Below are positions 15,262-23,440 of a stretch of DNA of 27,169 nucleotides, one piece after another. The stretch is from Candidatus Parcubacteria bacterium (GTDB taxonomy: Bacteria; Patescibacteriota; Microgenomatia; UBA12405). Both the position numbers and the translations under genes were made by a program. Under the pieces are notes generated by a model that saw only the letters and a program-made list of their open reading frames with translations, searched no databases and had not been told where the DNA came from. Where the stretch lies: NCBI GenBank assembly GCA_023443725.1, contig JAEZTF010000012.1:1-27169 (forward strand), read 5' to 3'. Every line of letters starts with the position of its first letter. Position 1 is the stretch's first letter.

Positions 15262-16962
15262 TTAAAGTGAATTGATGGCAATAATTTCACTTTTAGCTTC
15301 AGTTCTCTTTTTGGATTCGATTCCCCCATTTTCTAAACTACGTTTACTGATGACTAATCTAGTTGGAATACCGATTAAATCAGCATCAGCAAATTTAGCG
15401 CCAGCGGAAACATCGTCTCGGTCATCAAATAAAACCTCGATATTTTTATCTAATAATTTTTGATACAAATCTTCGGCTTGTTTTTTGATATTTTCATCAA
15501 AAAGATCTAGTCCAATCAAATGAATTTGATATGGAGCCACGCTCTCTGGCCAAATAATACCTTTATCATCATGATGAGTTTCGATAATAGTAGCTAAAGC
15601 TCGACCAATACCAATTCCATAGGAACCCATATAAAGTTTTTTTGAAGATCCTTTTTCATCAACAAAATTAATATTCATTGGATCGCTATATACATAACCA
15701 ATATTGAAAATATGACCAAATTCAATGGCTTTGGTGAATTTTAGTTGCCATTTTTTACATTTAGGACAGAAAAAACCATCCTCAGCTTGGGCGATATCAC
15801 CAACTATATCGGCTTGATAATCACGATCAATATTGACGTTAATTAAATCAATATTTTTCTTATTGGAACCGCCGTAGGCGTTTTTAATAGTTTTTAGAGA
15901 ATCATCAGCTATTAAAATAAATTTAATGCCTTTTTTAAGGTTATTTTTAATACCAACCGGAGAAATAAATCCTGGTTCTGAACCTAAAGATTGTCGAATT
16001 TCTTCGTCGGTGGCATGACGTAATTCATTGGAATTTATTAAACTTTGAAGTTTAGCTTCATTAACTGAATAATCACCACGAATAATAGCTAAAACAAAAC
16101 GACCTTGATCATCAACAAAAACGACATCTTTAATTTGTAAGTTTAAGGGCTTATGGTGCAATTTAACGCCATCTTCCATAGTATTGCCTCTAATAGCTTC
16201 GACTTCTTCCAAAGGTAATTCTTTTTCGTCAATATTTATATTATCTTTAATAAACTCAGCTTTTTCTAAATTAGCAACATAACCACAAGAACATTTGGCA
16301 ATAGTATCTTCTCCAACCTCTGTTTCCACCATAAATTCATATGATTGTTGACCACCAATAGCACCACTATCAGCCTCAACTGGAATTGCATCTAAGTCAA
16401 GTTTTTGGGTTATATCTTGATAAGCTTTTTTGTATTGATTAAAAGTTATTTTTAAACTTTCTTCGTTCTCATGAAAAGAATAAGCATCTTTCATGACGAA
16501 TTCTCGAACTCGTAAAAGACCACCATTAGGTCGAGCCTCGTCTCTGAATTTTTGTGAAAATTGGTAAATATTTATAGGCAGATCTTTATAAGTTGGTTTA
16601 AACTGATCAACTAAATCAAGCATAATCACTTCAGCTGTAGCTCCCAAAGTAAATTCAGCTCCGTTTCGATCGACCACTTTCATCATAGCTGAACCAAATT
16701 TCTTGTCTCGATTGGCTTTTTGCCAGATTTCTAAAGGGTGAAGAGTGGGAACAATTAATTCTTGAGCGCCAGTTTTTTCAACTTCTTTTCGAATTACATC
16801 TTCAATTTTTTTGGCAACTTTTAGGCCAAGAGGTAAAAGAGTATATCGTCCAGCTGCTAATTGACGGATAAATCCGCCCTGAAGTAAGAGTTTGTGACTA
16901 ACAGCAGTGGCCTGATTGGTAACTGTCTTGCTAGTTTTACCGAAAAGTTGTGAATATCGCAT
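15262..16962 (-). CDS. proS: prolyl-tRNA synthetase, bacterial type with INS domain
   Basis: ProS charges tRNA-Pro. The protein has 566 residues, the usual bacterial length. The class II core shows TLGATAEV, then FRDEARPNGGLLRVREF (motif 2, residues 139-155) and MGSYGIGIGR (motif 3). The insertion editing domain lies at about 225-400, with LAIIRGDYSVNEAKL as the conserved strand. Cysteine pairs CSC (224-226) and CPKC (399-402) flank it. The anticodon-binding domain (about 475-566) closes the protein. The gene sits between rnj and ftsK on the same strand, with a TATAAT 5 nt before the ATG. Confidence 0.97.
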   Translation of the reverse strand: MRYSQLFGKTSKTVTNQATAVSHKLLLQGGFIRQLAAGRYTLLPLGLKVAKKIEDVIRKEVEKTGAQELIVPTLHPLEIWQKANRDKKFGSAMMKVVDRNGAEFTLGATAEVIMLDLVDQFKPTYKDLPINIYQFSQKFRDEARPNGGLLRVREFVMKDAYSFHENEESLKITFNQYKKAYQDITQKLDLDAIPVEADSGAIGGQQSYEFMVETEVGEDTIAKCSCGYVANLEKAEFIKDNINIDEKELPLEEVEAIRGNTMEDGVKLHHKPLNLQIKDVVFVDDQGRFVLAIIRGDYSVNEAKLQSLINSNELRHATDEEIRQSLGSEPGFISPVGIKNNLKKGIKFILIADDSLKTIKNAYGGSNKKNIDLINVNIDRDYQADIVGDIAQAEDGFFCPKCKKWQLKFTKAIEFGHIFNIGYVYSDPMNINFVDEKGSSKKLYMGSYGIGIGRALATIIETHHDDKGIIWPESVAPYQIHLIGLDLFDENIKKQAEDLYQKLLDKNIEVLFDDRDDVSAGAKFADADLIGIPTRLVISKRSLENGGIESKKRTEAKSEIIAINSL

Positions 16963-16967
16963 GAGTT

Positions 16968-16973
16968 ATTATA
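16968..16973 (-). promoter_or_regulatory. -10 box before proS
   Basis: A perfect TATAAT on the minus strand ends 5 nt before the proS ATG, inside the 18-nt gap after rnj. It would give a leaderless proS transcript. Confidence 0.45.
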
Positions 16974-16980
16974 ACCCAAG

Positions 16981-18735
16981 TTATACCTCGATAACTAAGG
17001 GTAAAACCATTGGTTGGCGGCCGGTTTTTTCTTTGATGATTTCTTCAATATGAGCTTGGACTTCTTCGCGAATAAAATCAAAATTAGCCGGAGAACTGGT
17101 GGTTTCGTTGAATTTTTTGGTAATTTCTTGCTTAAGATAATTAATTAGATCAGTATTTTCTTTAACAAAGACAAAACCACGACTTAAAATAACTGGATCT
17201 TTTTGAAGTCGACCTGTGGTTTTTTCAACTAATAAAACAACTGAGAACATACCATCTTCAGCTAATAATTTTCGATCTCTTAAAACTGTAGTACCAACAT
17301 CGCCGATTCCAAATCCGTCAATTAAAATTTTACGCAAAGAAAGGTGGTTATTAGTATCAAAATTACCATCACTATGAAAAGTAACTGAAGCATCAAAATC
17401 AGGCAAAATAACTTTGTCTGGTGTATATCCAAGCTGTTGAGCCATTGATTGATACATTTTTAAATGACGAAAATTTCCACCAATTGGTAATAAATATTTT
17501 GGCTTTAATAAGCTAATTAAAAGAGCGTGTTCTTTTTGATAGCCGTGACCGGAAACATGAAGCTCTTCCTTTTCTCCATAAACGACTTCGGCCCCCATTT
17601 TTGACAAAATATCGATCATGGAATAAATATTTGAAGTAGTACCAGGAATATAGTCTGGAGATGAAAAAATTACCTTATCACCGGATTTAATTTTAATTCG
17701 ATGTTTACCCATGACCATTTTGCTAAGAGCAGAATCTGGTTGACCAGCAAAACCAGCAACTAAGAAAATTAATTTATTTTCGGGAAAATTTTTGGCACGT
17801 TCTGGTGGAATTAGATCATCATCATTAAGTTTGAGATAACTTAGATCTTTAGCAATTTTGATGGCTTTATCAACTGAAAAACCAACAACAACAATTTTTC
17901 GACCAACCCCTTTGGCGTATTCGATAGCCTGTGACCAGCGAACAATATTACTAGAAATAGACGTAACAAAGACTCGACCCTTGGCGGTAACGATTTCGTG
18001 TTTAAAATGTTCAGCAATGGAACTTTCGGATGGAGACCAACCTTCATGATCGGAACCTAAACTATCAGACATGAGAGCAATAACTTTTTTATCGCCAATT
18101 CGAGCGATATGATTAATATCAGCGGCTTTACCATCAAGTGGAAAAACATCAAATTTAAAATCGGATCCATGATAAAAAACACCAATTGGAGTGGTGATAG
18201 CAAAATGAAAAGTGTCAGGAATTGAATGAGTGACTCGAATTGGATCGACAATAAAAGGTCCTCGACTAATAGGAATAGCATCTTCATAAACATGAAGATT
18301 GACTGTTTGATTGATTTCCATTAAACGAGATTCGATAAAAGCAGCGGCTAGACTTGGAGCATAAACGGGAATATTTTTACCTAAAATTGGCAAAACAAAA
18401 CGAACTGCTCCAATATGATCTTCATGACCATGGGTAATAAAAATACCTAATATTCGGTCCTTTTTATCTTCTAGATAATGAGTATCGGGAATTTGAAGAT
18501 CGACACCGAAAGCGTCTTCTTCTGGAAATCCAACACCACAATCAACAATAATAATTTGACTTTTGGAAGTGTCACCATTGGGAATATATTCATAAGCGAA
18601 CATATTTTGGGTAACATCACCAAAACCTCCTAAAGAACTGATTCTAACTGAATCACGATTTGATTTAAATTCTCTAACAGGATTTGCTAGACCAATAAAC
18701 TGATCTGCGGGTTTTACAATATTTTTTTTAAACAT
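16981..18735 (-). CDS. rnj: ribonuclease J
   Basis: RNase J has 5' exonuclease and endonuclease activity on RNA and is a central decay enzyme in many bacteria lacking RNase E. The protein has 584 residues. The metallo-beta-lactamase core shows THGHEDH (H102, H104, D106, H107), VTHSIPD (H170) and HGSDFKFD (D192). The beta-CASP region holds VFVTSISSNI and the later VSGHGYQKEH motif, followed by KPKYLLPIGG. A C-terminal domain of about 130 residues follows. It starts 18 nt after the stop of the Lon-like ATPase gene and lies downstream of pnp, so two RNA-decay enzymes share the transcription unit. Confidence 0.96.
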   Translation of the reverse strand: MFKKNIVKPADQFIGLANPVREFKSNRDSVRISSLGGFGDVTQNMFAYEYIPNGDTSKSQIIIVDCGVGFPEEDAFGVDLQIPDTHYLEDKKDRILGIFITHGHEDHIGAVRFVLPILGKNIPVYAPSLAAAFIESRLMEINQTVNLHVYEDAIPISRGPFIVDPIRVTHSIPDTFHFAITTPIGVFYHGSDFKFDVFPLDGKAADINHIARIGDKKVIALMSDSLGSDHEGWSPSESSIAEHFKHEIVTAKGRVFVTSISSNIVRWSQAIEYAKGVGRKIVVVGFSVDKAIKIAKDLSYLKLNDDDLIPPERAKNFPENKLIFLVAGFAGQPDSALSKMVMGKHRIKIKSGDKVIFSSPDYIPGTTSNIYSMIDILSKMGAEVVYGEKEELHVSGHGYQKEHALLISLLKPKYLLPIGGNFRHLKMYQSMAQQLGYTPDKVILPDFDASVTFHSDGNFDTNNHLSLRKILIDGFGIGDVGTTVLRDRKLLAEDGMFSVVLLVEKTTGRLQKDPVILSRGFVFVKENTDLINYLKQEITKKFNETTSSPANFDFIREEVQAHIEEIIKEKTGRQPMVLPLVIEV

Positions 18736-18753
18736 AATTTTAATTTAATTAAC

Positions 18754-19812
18754 TTACCATTGAGGTAAAAAGGTTTTGATATTTGATTCGTCTAAAACTA
18801 GTTGTTTGACTTTACCTTCAACAATTAATTTGGCAACTTTTCGACAAAGACCATCAATATTTCTTTGTAAAGTACGAACACCAGCATCAAAACCAAGAGG
18901 ACGAATAATTTGCTGCCAAATATCAGGTGATATTTGAATTTCGGTAGAAGTGAGACCAGAATCTGTTAAGGCTCGCGGTAAAAGATATTCTCGACCAATG
19001 TGAATTTTTTCTTCATCTGTATATGATGGCATTTGAATAACTTCCAAACGATCCATGACAGCGGTAGCAATACGAGAAGTGTTGTTACAAGTGGCACAAA
19101 AAATAGCTTCGGAAAGATCAACTGGATAATCTACATAGTGATCCATAAATTCATGATTTTGTTCTGGGTCTAAAATTTCGACTAAAACTCCCATAATAGT
19201 ATTGAGAGCATCATCGGCGATACGATCAATTTCATCTAGTAATATTACTGGATTGCGGCTTTGAGATCTAATAATACCTTTAATAATTTGGCCTGGTTCA
19301 GCATTGGGATAAGCCCTTGATTGACCACGTAAATAAAGTGGATCTCCCAAACCTCCAAAAGGAATTCTAATTAATTGGCGACCAAAAACATCGGCAATTG
19401 ATTTGGCCATAGTGGTTTTACCAGTACCGGCTAAACCAACAAAAAGTAAAACTGGTGATTTTAATCTTTGATCTGGATGACGATTTTTTTGTAATGACAA
19501 AACAGAAACATATTCTAAAATTCTTTCTTTGATAGAATCTAGTCCATAATGGTTAGAATTTAATTTTTCACTGGCATATTGAACATCTAAAATATCTTGA
19601 GTTTCATTAAACCAAGGAACTTTAATTAAATAATCAATATATTTTGAAGCAATTTGATAATTTGGCCAAAAAGTTTGCTCGTTTTGAGAATTGATAGTTA
19701 ATTGAGAAAAAATTTCTTCAAGATTTTTTACCAAATTTTCTGGTAATTTTACTGATTCAACTTTTTCTTTTAAGTTTTCAATCGCTTTGGCAGTCGTTAA
19801 TACAGCATCCAT
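18754..19812 (-). CDS. Lon-type AAA+ ATPase without protease domain
   Basis: The 352 residues follow the ATPase part of Lon protease closely. Residues 20-70 match the helical stretch before the Lon AAA module (YIDYLIKVPWFNETQDILD), then HYGLDSIKERILEY. Walker A is GLAGTGKT (K132), Walker B is VILLDEID (D193, E194), and EILDPEQNHEFMDHY is a Lon hallmark. Sensor 1 is near N243/N244, the arginine finger is in DRLEVI (R255), and sensor 2 is in GVRTLQRNI (R313). The protein ends at TFLPQW, where Lon would enter its S16 protease domain; the globular N-terminal substrate domain is missing too. All ATPase residues are intact, so decay to a pseudogene is unlikely. An unfoldase or remodelling role is inference. 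Confidence 0.9.
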   Translation of the reverse strand: MDAVLTTAKAIENLKEKVESVKLPENLVKNLEEIFSQLTINSQNEQTFWPNYQIASKYIDYLIKVPWFNETQDILDVQYASEKLNSNHYGLDSIKERILEYVSVLSLQKNRHPDQRLKSPVLLFVGLAGTGKTTMAKSIADVFGRQLIRIPFGGLGDPLYLRGQSRAYPNAEPGQIIKGIIRSQSRNPVILLDEIDRIADDALNTIMGVLVEILDPEQNHEFMDHYVDYPVDLSEAIFCATCNNTSRIATAVMDRLEVIQMPSYTDEEKIHIGREYLLPRALTDSGLTSTEIQISPDIWQQIIRPLGFDAGVRTLQRNIDGLCRKVAKLIVEGKVKQLVLDESNIKTFLPQW

Positions 19813-19819
19813 AATAAAA

Positions 19820-19825
19820 AGTATA
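19820..19825 (-). promoter_or_regulatory. -10 box before the Lon-like ATPase gene
   Basis: TATACT on the minus strand ends 7 nt before the ATG at 19812. It would let this gene and rnj be transcribed apart from pnp. No Shine-Dalgarno is visible. Confidence 0.45.
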
Positions 19826-19859
19826 ACCTAAAAAAAGAATCAAAAATATAGCTTATGTT

Positions 19860-22064
19860 TTATCGACGAGGACGGCGATTGCGATCACCCATTCTGGAAT
19901 CGAATTTACCAAATTGTGGACGTCGATCAAATTGAGCTCGATTGTCAGAACCGGCTTCACGAGGTTGTCCTGGATGGGCGGCTTTGAATTCTGGAGCACT
20001 TAATTTGATTTGATGATTATCGTTGAAACCAGCAATTTTTACTTTGAGTTTGTCCCCTATTTTGATAATACTGGAAGGATCAGATAAAAATCCACCAGTC
20101 ATTTCTGATACATGAAGTAAAGCTTCGCGACCTGGTAAGAATTCAACGAAGGCACCAAAGTTTTCAACTCGAGTAACGATACCGTCATATTCTTCACCAA
20201 CTTCAACTTCTTTGATCATTGATTCAATTTCATAAGCAGCATCTTCAATGGCTTTTTGATCTTGAGCTGAAATAGAAGCAGCACCAAAATCATCAATATC
20301 AATTTGAACTTGATATTTTTCCATTAAAGCTTTGATAGTTTTACCACCACTACCGATGACTTCACCAATTTTATCTTCTGGAAGTTGAACTAATTTAATC
20401 TTTGGAGCAAATTGAGAAAGTTGTTCTCTTGGAGCAGACAAAACTGACTCCATCTTGTCTAAAATTTGAAGACGAGCTTTGGTAGAAGCAACAAAAGTGT
20501 TGCGAATCATATCTAAAGTAAGACCTTCGCGTTTGATATCAAGCTGAATTGCAGTAATACCGTTTCGGGTGCCAGTGATTTTGAAATCCATATCACCAAA
20601 ATGATCTTCAATACCGGCAATATCAGTTAACAAAATATATTTATCATCAGTTTCGGCCATAAGACCAATAGAGATGCCAGCAACTTTGTCTTTGATAGGA
20701 ACACCAGCATCCATTAGTGACATAGTCGATCCACAAGTGGAAGCCATGGACGATGAACCATTTTGAGATAAAACTTCTGAAGTTAAGACAATGGTATATG
20801 GAAAATCAGCTTCGCTAGGAATGACCGGAACTAAGGCTTTTTCAGCTAAAGCACCATGACCAATTTCACGACGACCTGGACGACCAGTACGGCCAACTTG
20901 ACCTGTAGAAAATGGCATAGCTGAATAATAATGAAGATATCTTTTGGTAATTTCACCATTTGAATCTTCGAGATATTGTTTTTCAGAAAGTGGAGCAAGA
21001 GTGGTAACGGTAATGGCTTGAGTTAAACCTCTTTCAAAAAGAGCCGAACCATGGGTCATTGGAAGAACTCCAGCTTCAACATTTAATGGACGAATTTCAT
21101 CTAAAGCTCGTTTATCATAACGAGTTCCATTTAAGGTTTGAGATCGAACATATTCTTTTAAAATTTCATCGACAGCTGCAACTAAATGATTAGTAGAAAC
21201 TTCTTCTGATTCAATTTTATCTTTGAAAAGTTCTTTAACTTTTTCAATGATGACTTCTTGACCAATCATATGAGCACCATCGATACCTTTGTCAAAAAAT
21301 TCTTTGACATCAACACTAATTTTTGATTCAACTTCTTTGATTAATTCTTTACTTGGACCAGCTGGCTCAAATTTAATTTTTTCTTTACCACAATTAGCGG
21401 CAAATTCGGCAATTTGTTTGTTGACTTCGTCTCCAGTAGTTTTGGCTAATTCAATAGCTTGCAACATGAGTTCGTTTTCGACAATATTACCGTCGGCTTC
21501 GATCATGTTGACACCTTTTGGACCAGTACAAACTAAAAGATCGAATTTGGATTGTTGCAACTCTTCAAGAGAAGGATTGACAACTAATTCATTATTTACT
21601 TGACCAATTCGAACTGCAGAAACTGGACCACGGAAAGGAATATCAGAAATAGCTAATGCGGCAGCGGCAGCAGTAAATGCTGGCATAACTACATCATGAT
21701 TTTTGTCATTACTTAAAACTGTAGTAATAATTTGAACTTCATTTAAAAAGCCCTCTGGAAACAAAGGTCGAAGAGAACGATCGATAATACGGCCAAAAAG
21801 AACAGCAGTATCTGATGGAGCACCATCACGTTTGATCCATTTACCACCTTTGATAATGCCACCGGCATAAAGCTTGTCAACAAATTCAACAGAAAGAGGA
21901 AAATAATCTTTGGATTCATCCAATTTTCCCATTAAAACAGTAGCTAAAACGACAGTATTGCCAAATTGAGCAACAACTGAAGCATTGGTTTGAGGAGCGA
22001 GTTTGCCAGTAGAAATACTGATGTGCTTGTCACCCACGACGATATCTTGTGTGTAATTTTTCAT
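19860..22064 (-). CDS. pnp: polyribonucleotide nucleotidyltransferase (PNPase)
   Basis: PNPase degrades RNA from the 3' end with phosphate. The protein has 734 residues, a normal length. The first RNase PH-like core begins near residue 10. The second core holds RPGRREIGHGALAE and the active-site region with D487 and D493 (EDHFGDMDFKITGTRNG). A KH domain lies at about 555-615 with GSGG at 571-574, then an S1 domain at about 622-690. The tail is rich in Arg, Asp and Pro, suited to RNA or protein contacts. It follows rpsO by 27 nt, the classic rpsO-pnp pairing. Confidence 0.98.
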   Translation of the reverse strand: MKNYTQDIVVGDKHISISTGKLAPQTNASVVAQFGNTVVLATVLMGKLDESKDYFPLSVEFVDKLYAGGIIKGGKWIKRDGAPSDTAVLFGRIIDRSLRPLFPEGFLNEVQIITTVLSNDKNHDVVMPAFTAAAAALAISDIPFRGPVSAVRIGQVNNELVVNPSLEELQQSKFDLLVCTGPKGVNMIEADGNIVENELMLQAIELAKTTGDEVNKQIAEFAANCGKEKIKFEPAGPSKELIKEVESKISVDVKEFFDKGIDGAHMIGQEVIIEKVKELFKDKIESEEVSTNHLVAAVDEILKEYVRSQTLNGTRYDKRALDEIRPLNVEAGVLPMTHGSALFERGLTQAITVTTLAPLSEKQYLEDSNGEITKRYLHYYSAMPFSTGQVGRTGRPGRREIGHGALAEKALVPVIPSEADFPYTIVLTSEVLSQNGSSSMASTCGSTMSLMDAGVPIKDKVAGISIGLMAETDDKYILLTDIAGIEDHFGDMDFKITGTRNGITAIQLDIKREGLTLDMIRNTFVASTKARLQILDKMESVLSAPREQLSQFAPKIKLVQLPEDKIGEVIGSGGKTIKALMEKYQVQIDIDDFGAASISAQDQKAIEDAAYEIESMIKEVEVGEEYDGIVTRVENFGAFVEFLPGREALLHVSEMTGGFLSDPSSIIKIGDKLKVKIAGFNDNHQIKLSAPEFKAAHPGQPREAGSDNRAQFDRRPQFGKFDSRMGDRNRRPRR

Positions 22065-22091
22065 AGACTTAATAATGTTAGTACAGATTAC

Positions 22092-22361
22092 TTATTTCTT
22101 CAAACCGAGAGACTTGATGATGTCAGTATATCTTTCTGGATTGTGAATTGACAAATAGCGAAGTAAACGACGTCGTTTAGCAATTTTGGTTAAGATACCT
22201 CTTTTTGCTGGAGAATCGTGTTTATTTTCAACTAAATGTCCTTGGAGTTTCTCGACTTCTTTGGTAAGAATTGCAATTTGGATTTCTGGAGAACCAGTAT
22301 CACCTTTGGCTTGAGAGAACTTATCAATAATAATTTGTTTTTCTTCTTTGGTTAATGCCAT
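22092..22361 (-). CDS. rpsO: 30S ribosomal protein S15
   Basis: S15 binds the central domain of 16S rRNA early in 30S assembly. The protein has 89 residues, the normal size. KGDTGSPEIQIAILT, then KHDSPAKRGILTKIAKRRRLLRYL, split here as in the family by the HxxD loop, are diagnostic. The ATG at 22361 has no Shine-Dalgarno. It has its own extended -10 promoter and a leader of about 73 nt with a strong inverted repeat, consistent with known S15 autoregulation in other bacteria. Confidence 0.98.
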   Translation of the reverse strand: MALTKEEKQIIIDKFSQAKGDTGSPEIQIAILTKEVEKLQGHLVENKHDSPAKRGILTKIAKRRRLLRYLSIHNPERYTDIIKSLGLKK

Positions 22362-22374
22362 AGAATTAATAGGG

Positions 22375-22430
22375 CTAAAATCGGTAAAATCTATAATATT
22401 TGGGAATAGCTACCCAAAAACCGTTTTTAG
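22375..22430 (-). promoter_or_regulatory. structured rpsO leader, candidate S15 autoregulatory site
   Basis: The arms 22375-22385 and 22420-22430 pair over 10 of 11 positions (CTAAAA, one A-A mismatch, then CGGT with ACCG). Inside sits a second hairpin, TTTGGG (22399-22404) with CCCAAA (22413-22418) and an 8-nt loop. The structure ends 13 nt before the rpsO ATG. S15 is known to repress its own mRNA through leader structures in several phyla. That this one binds S15 is inference. Confidence 0.55.
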
Positions 22431-22440
22431 TCTAGGAGAG

Positions 22441-22449
22441 ATTATAACA
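22441..22449 (-). promoter_or_regulatory. extended -10 promoter of rpsO-pnp
   Basis: The minus strand reads TGTTATAAT, an extended -10 element, just after the stop of the small acidic gene. The -35 region is weak. Transcription would start near 22434, giving a leader of about 73 nt. Confidence 0.55.
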
Positions 22450-22454
22450 CAACT

Positions 22455-22640
22455 TTATTTAGATATTTTAGAATCTAAAAAAGCGTTTATATCGAAAGTA
22501 CTATCTACTACTCTAGCGTCTAAAAAATCTGCTGGGGTTTGTGACGAAACACTACTTTTTTCTGAAATTTCCGATAAGTCAGTTCTTCTTGTGAATTCAG
22601 AAGTTTCTGTAGCTATTGGTTTTTTATCTTCAGCGGCCAT
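22455..22640 (-). CDS. small acidic protein of unknown function
   Basis: The protein has 61 residues, begins MAAEDKKPIATETSEF and is rich in Ser, Asp, Glu and Thr, with no membrane segment and no cysteine. It is probably disordered except for a possible C-terminal helix (DINAFLDSK). It starts 2 nt after the stop of the DHH-like gene and lies where truB is often found in this cluster, but it is not TruB. The tight spacing favours a real gene over a chance frame. A plus-strand frame over the same bases is less convincing. No function can be given. Confidence 0.6.
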   Translation of the reverse strand: MAAEDKKPIATETSEFTRRTDLSEISEKSSVSSQTPADFLDARVVDSTFDINAFLDSKISK

Positions 22641-22642
22641 AA

Positions 22643-23422
22643 TTAGGCGGTGGGAATAGAATCAGAGGAAGGTTGGATATTTTGAGGAACTGAACCGTTT
22701 AAGTTGGTTGATTGAACTGGCTCAACAGGTTGTTGAGTAGCTTTTAAACAAATAGCACCAGCTTCGAATGTTTCTGGAGAAACGTTGATAGAAAAAGATT
22801 GGGTAGCGACTCTTAAACCAATTAATAAGTTTTTGGCTGAATCCACATCAAGTTTTAAGCCAAGATCGTTGATTAAGAAGCTAAACATTTCACAATATGG
22901 AGCATCTTGATCGATAACACTTTCTTTAGCCCAAGCTTTTTGACTAATAGTTGGAGAAATAAAAATCCAATTACCATTTTCAACCATTTTGGCACTGTCA
23001 CCTAAAAGTGATTCATCACCAAGAATAAAGTTAATATCGGCAATAGATGATTGATTATTAATCTTGATTTGATTTTGCTCAATTTTTGGAGCATTGTTTT
23101 TGGTTTGGACTACCAAATTTAAATGACCATCATCATTATTGTAAGAAACTTTTTCGATTTGATCTGATGGATAATCTAAAGAAATTACTAAATCATGTTG
23201 ATTATAAGTATCAAGTAAAAATTCTAAACCGCTTAATTTGGAATAATTAGCATCAGTTTTTTGAGGACAAAAAGCACTAGTTTCAATATTAGCTTTTTTA
23301 AGAGCTAAGGTTAGGGCTAATCCGGCAGCAATACTGTCAATACTTAAATGAGGGATAACTACAGAAGCGGTCTTGGCGGTAGCCAATAAGGACTTAATAT
23401 TTTGAACCTTATAATTTTTCAT
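22643..23422 (-). CDS. DHH-family (NrnA-like) protein with degraded active site
   Basis: The protein has 259 residues. Its start, SVVIPHLSIDSIAAGLALTLALKK, has the strand-loop-helix of DHH phosphoesterases such as NrnA, and VISLDYPSDQIEK matches the next metal-binding strand. Aligned with the usual HxxPDGDAxGS, only His25 and Asp29 remain: the second Asp is Ile31 and the Ser is Leu. A clear DHH triplet is absent. The last 30 residues are Gln/Pro/Ser-rich. NrnA normally degrades nano-RNAs and cyclic dinucleotide products and often lies between infB and rpsO, as here. Position supports the family; the missing ligands suggest a binding or structural protein rather than an enzyme. Confidence 0.72.
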   Translation of the reverse strand: MKNYKVQNIKSLLATAKTASVVIPHLSIDSIAAGLALTLALKKANIETSAFCPQKTDANYSKLSGLEFLLDTYNQHDLVISLDYPSDQIEKVSYNNDDGHLNLVVQTKNNAPKIEQNQIKINNQSSIADINFILGDESLLGDSAKMVENGNWIFISPTISQKAWAKESVIDQDAPYCEMFSFLINDLGLKLDVDSAKNLLIGLRVATQSFSINVSPETFEAGAICLKATQQPVEPVQSTNLNGSVPQNIQPSSDSIPTA

Positions 23423-23440
23423 AAGAAAACCTGCTTGTTT

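Noticed and set aside
18754..19812. Lon-like gene as a truncated pseudogene
   Set aside because: All ATPase residues are intact, both ends fall at domain borders, and the neighbours are tightly spaced with no remnant sequence.
21289..21603. Plus-strand open frame of 104 codons
   Set aside because: It is antisense to pnp and shows no protein-family features.
22348..22659. Plus-strand open frame of 103 codons over the rpsO leader
   Set aside because: It runs across the rpsO promoter, leader and the small acidic gene, which is better placed in the operon.
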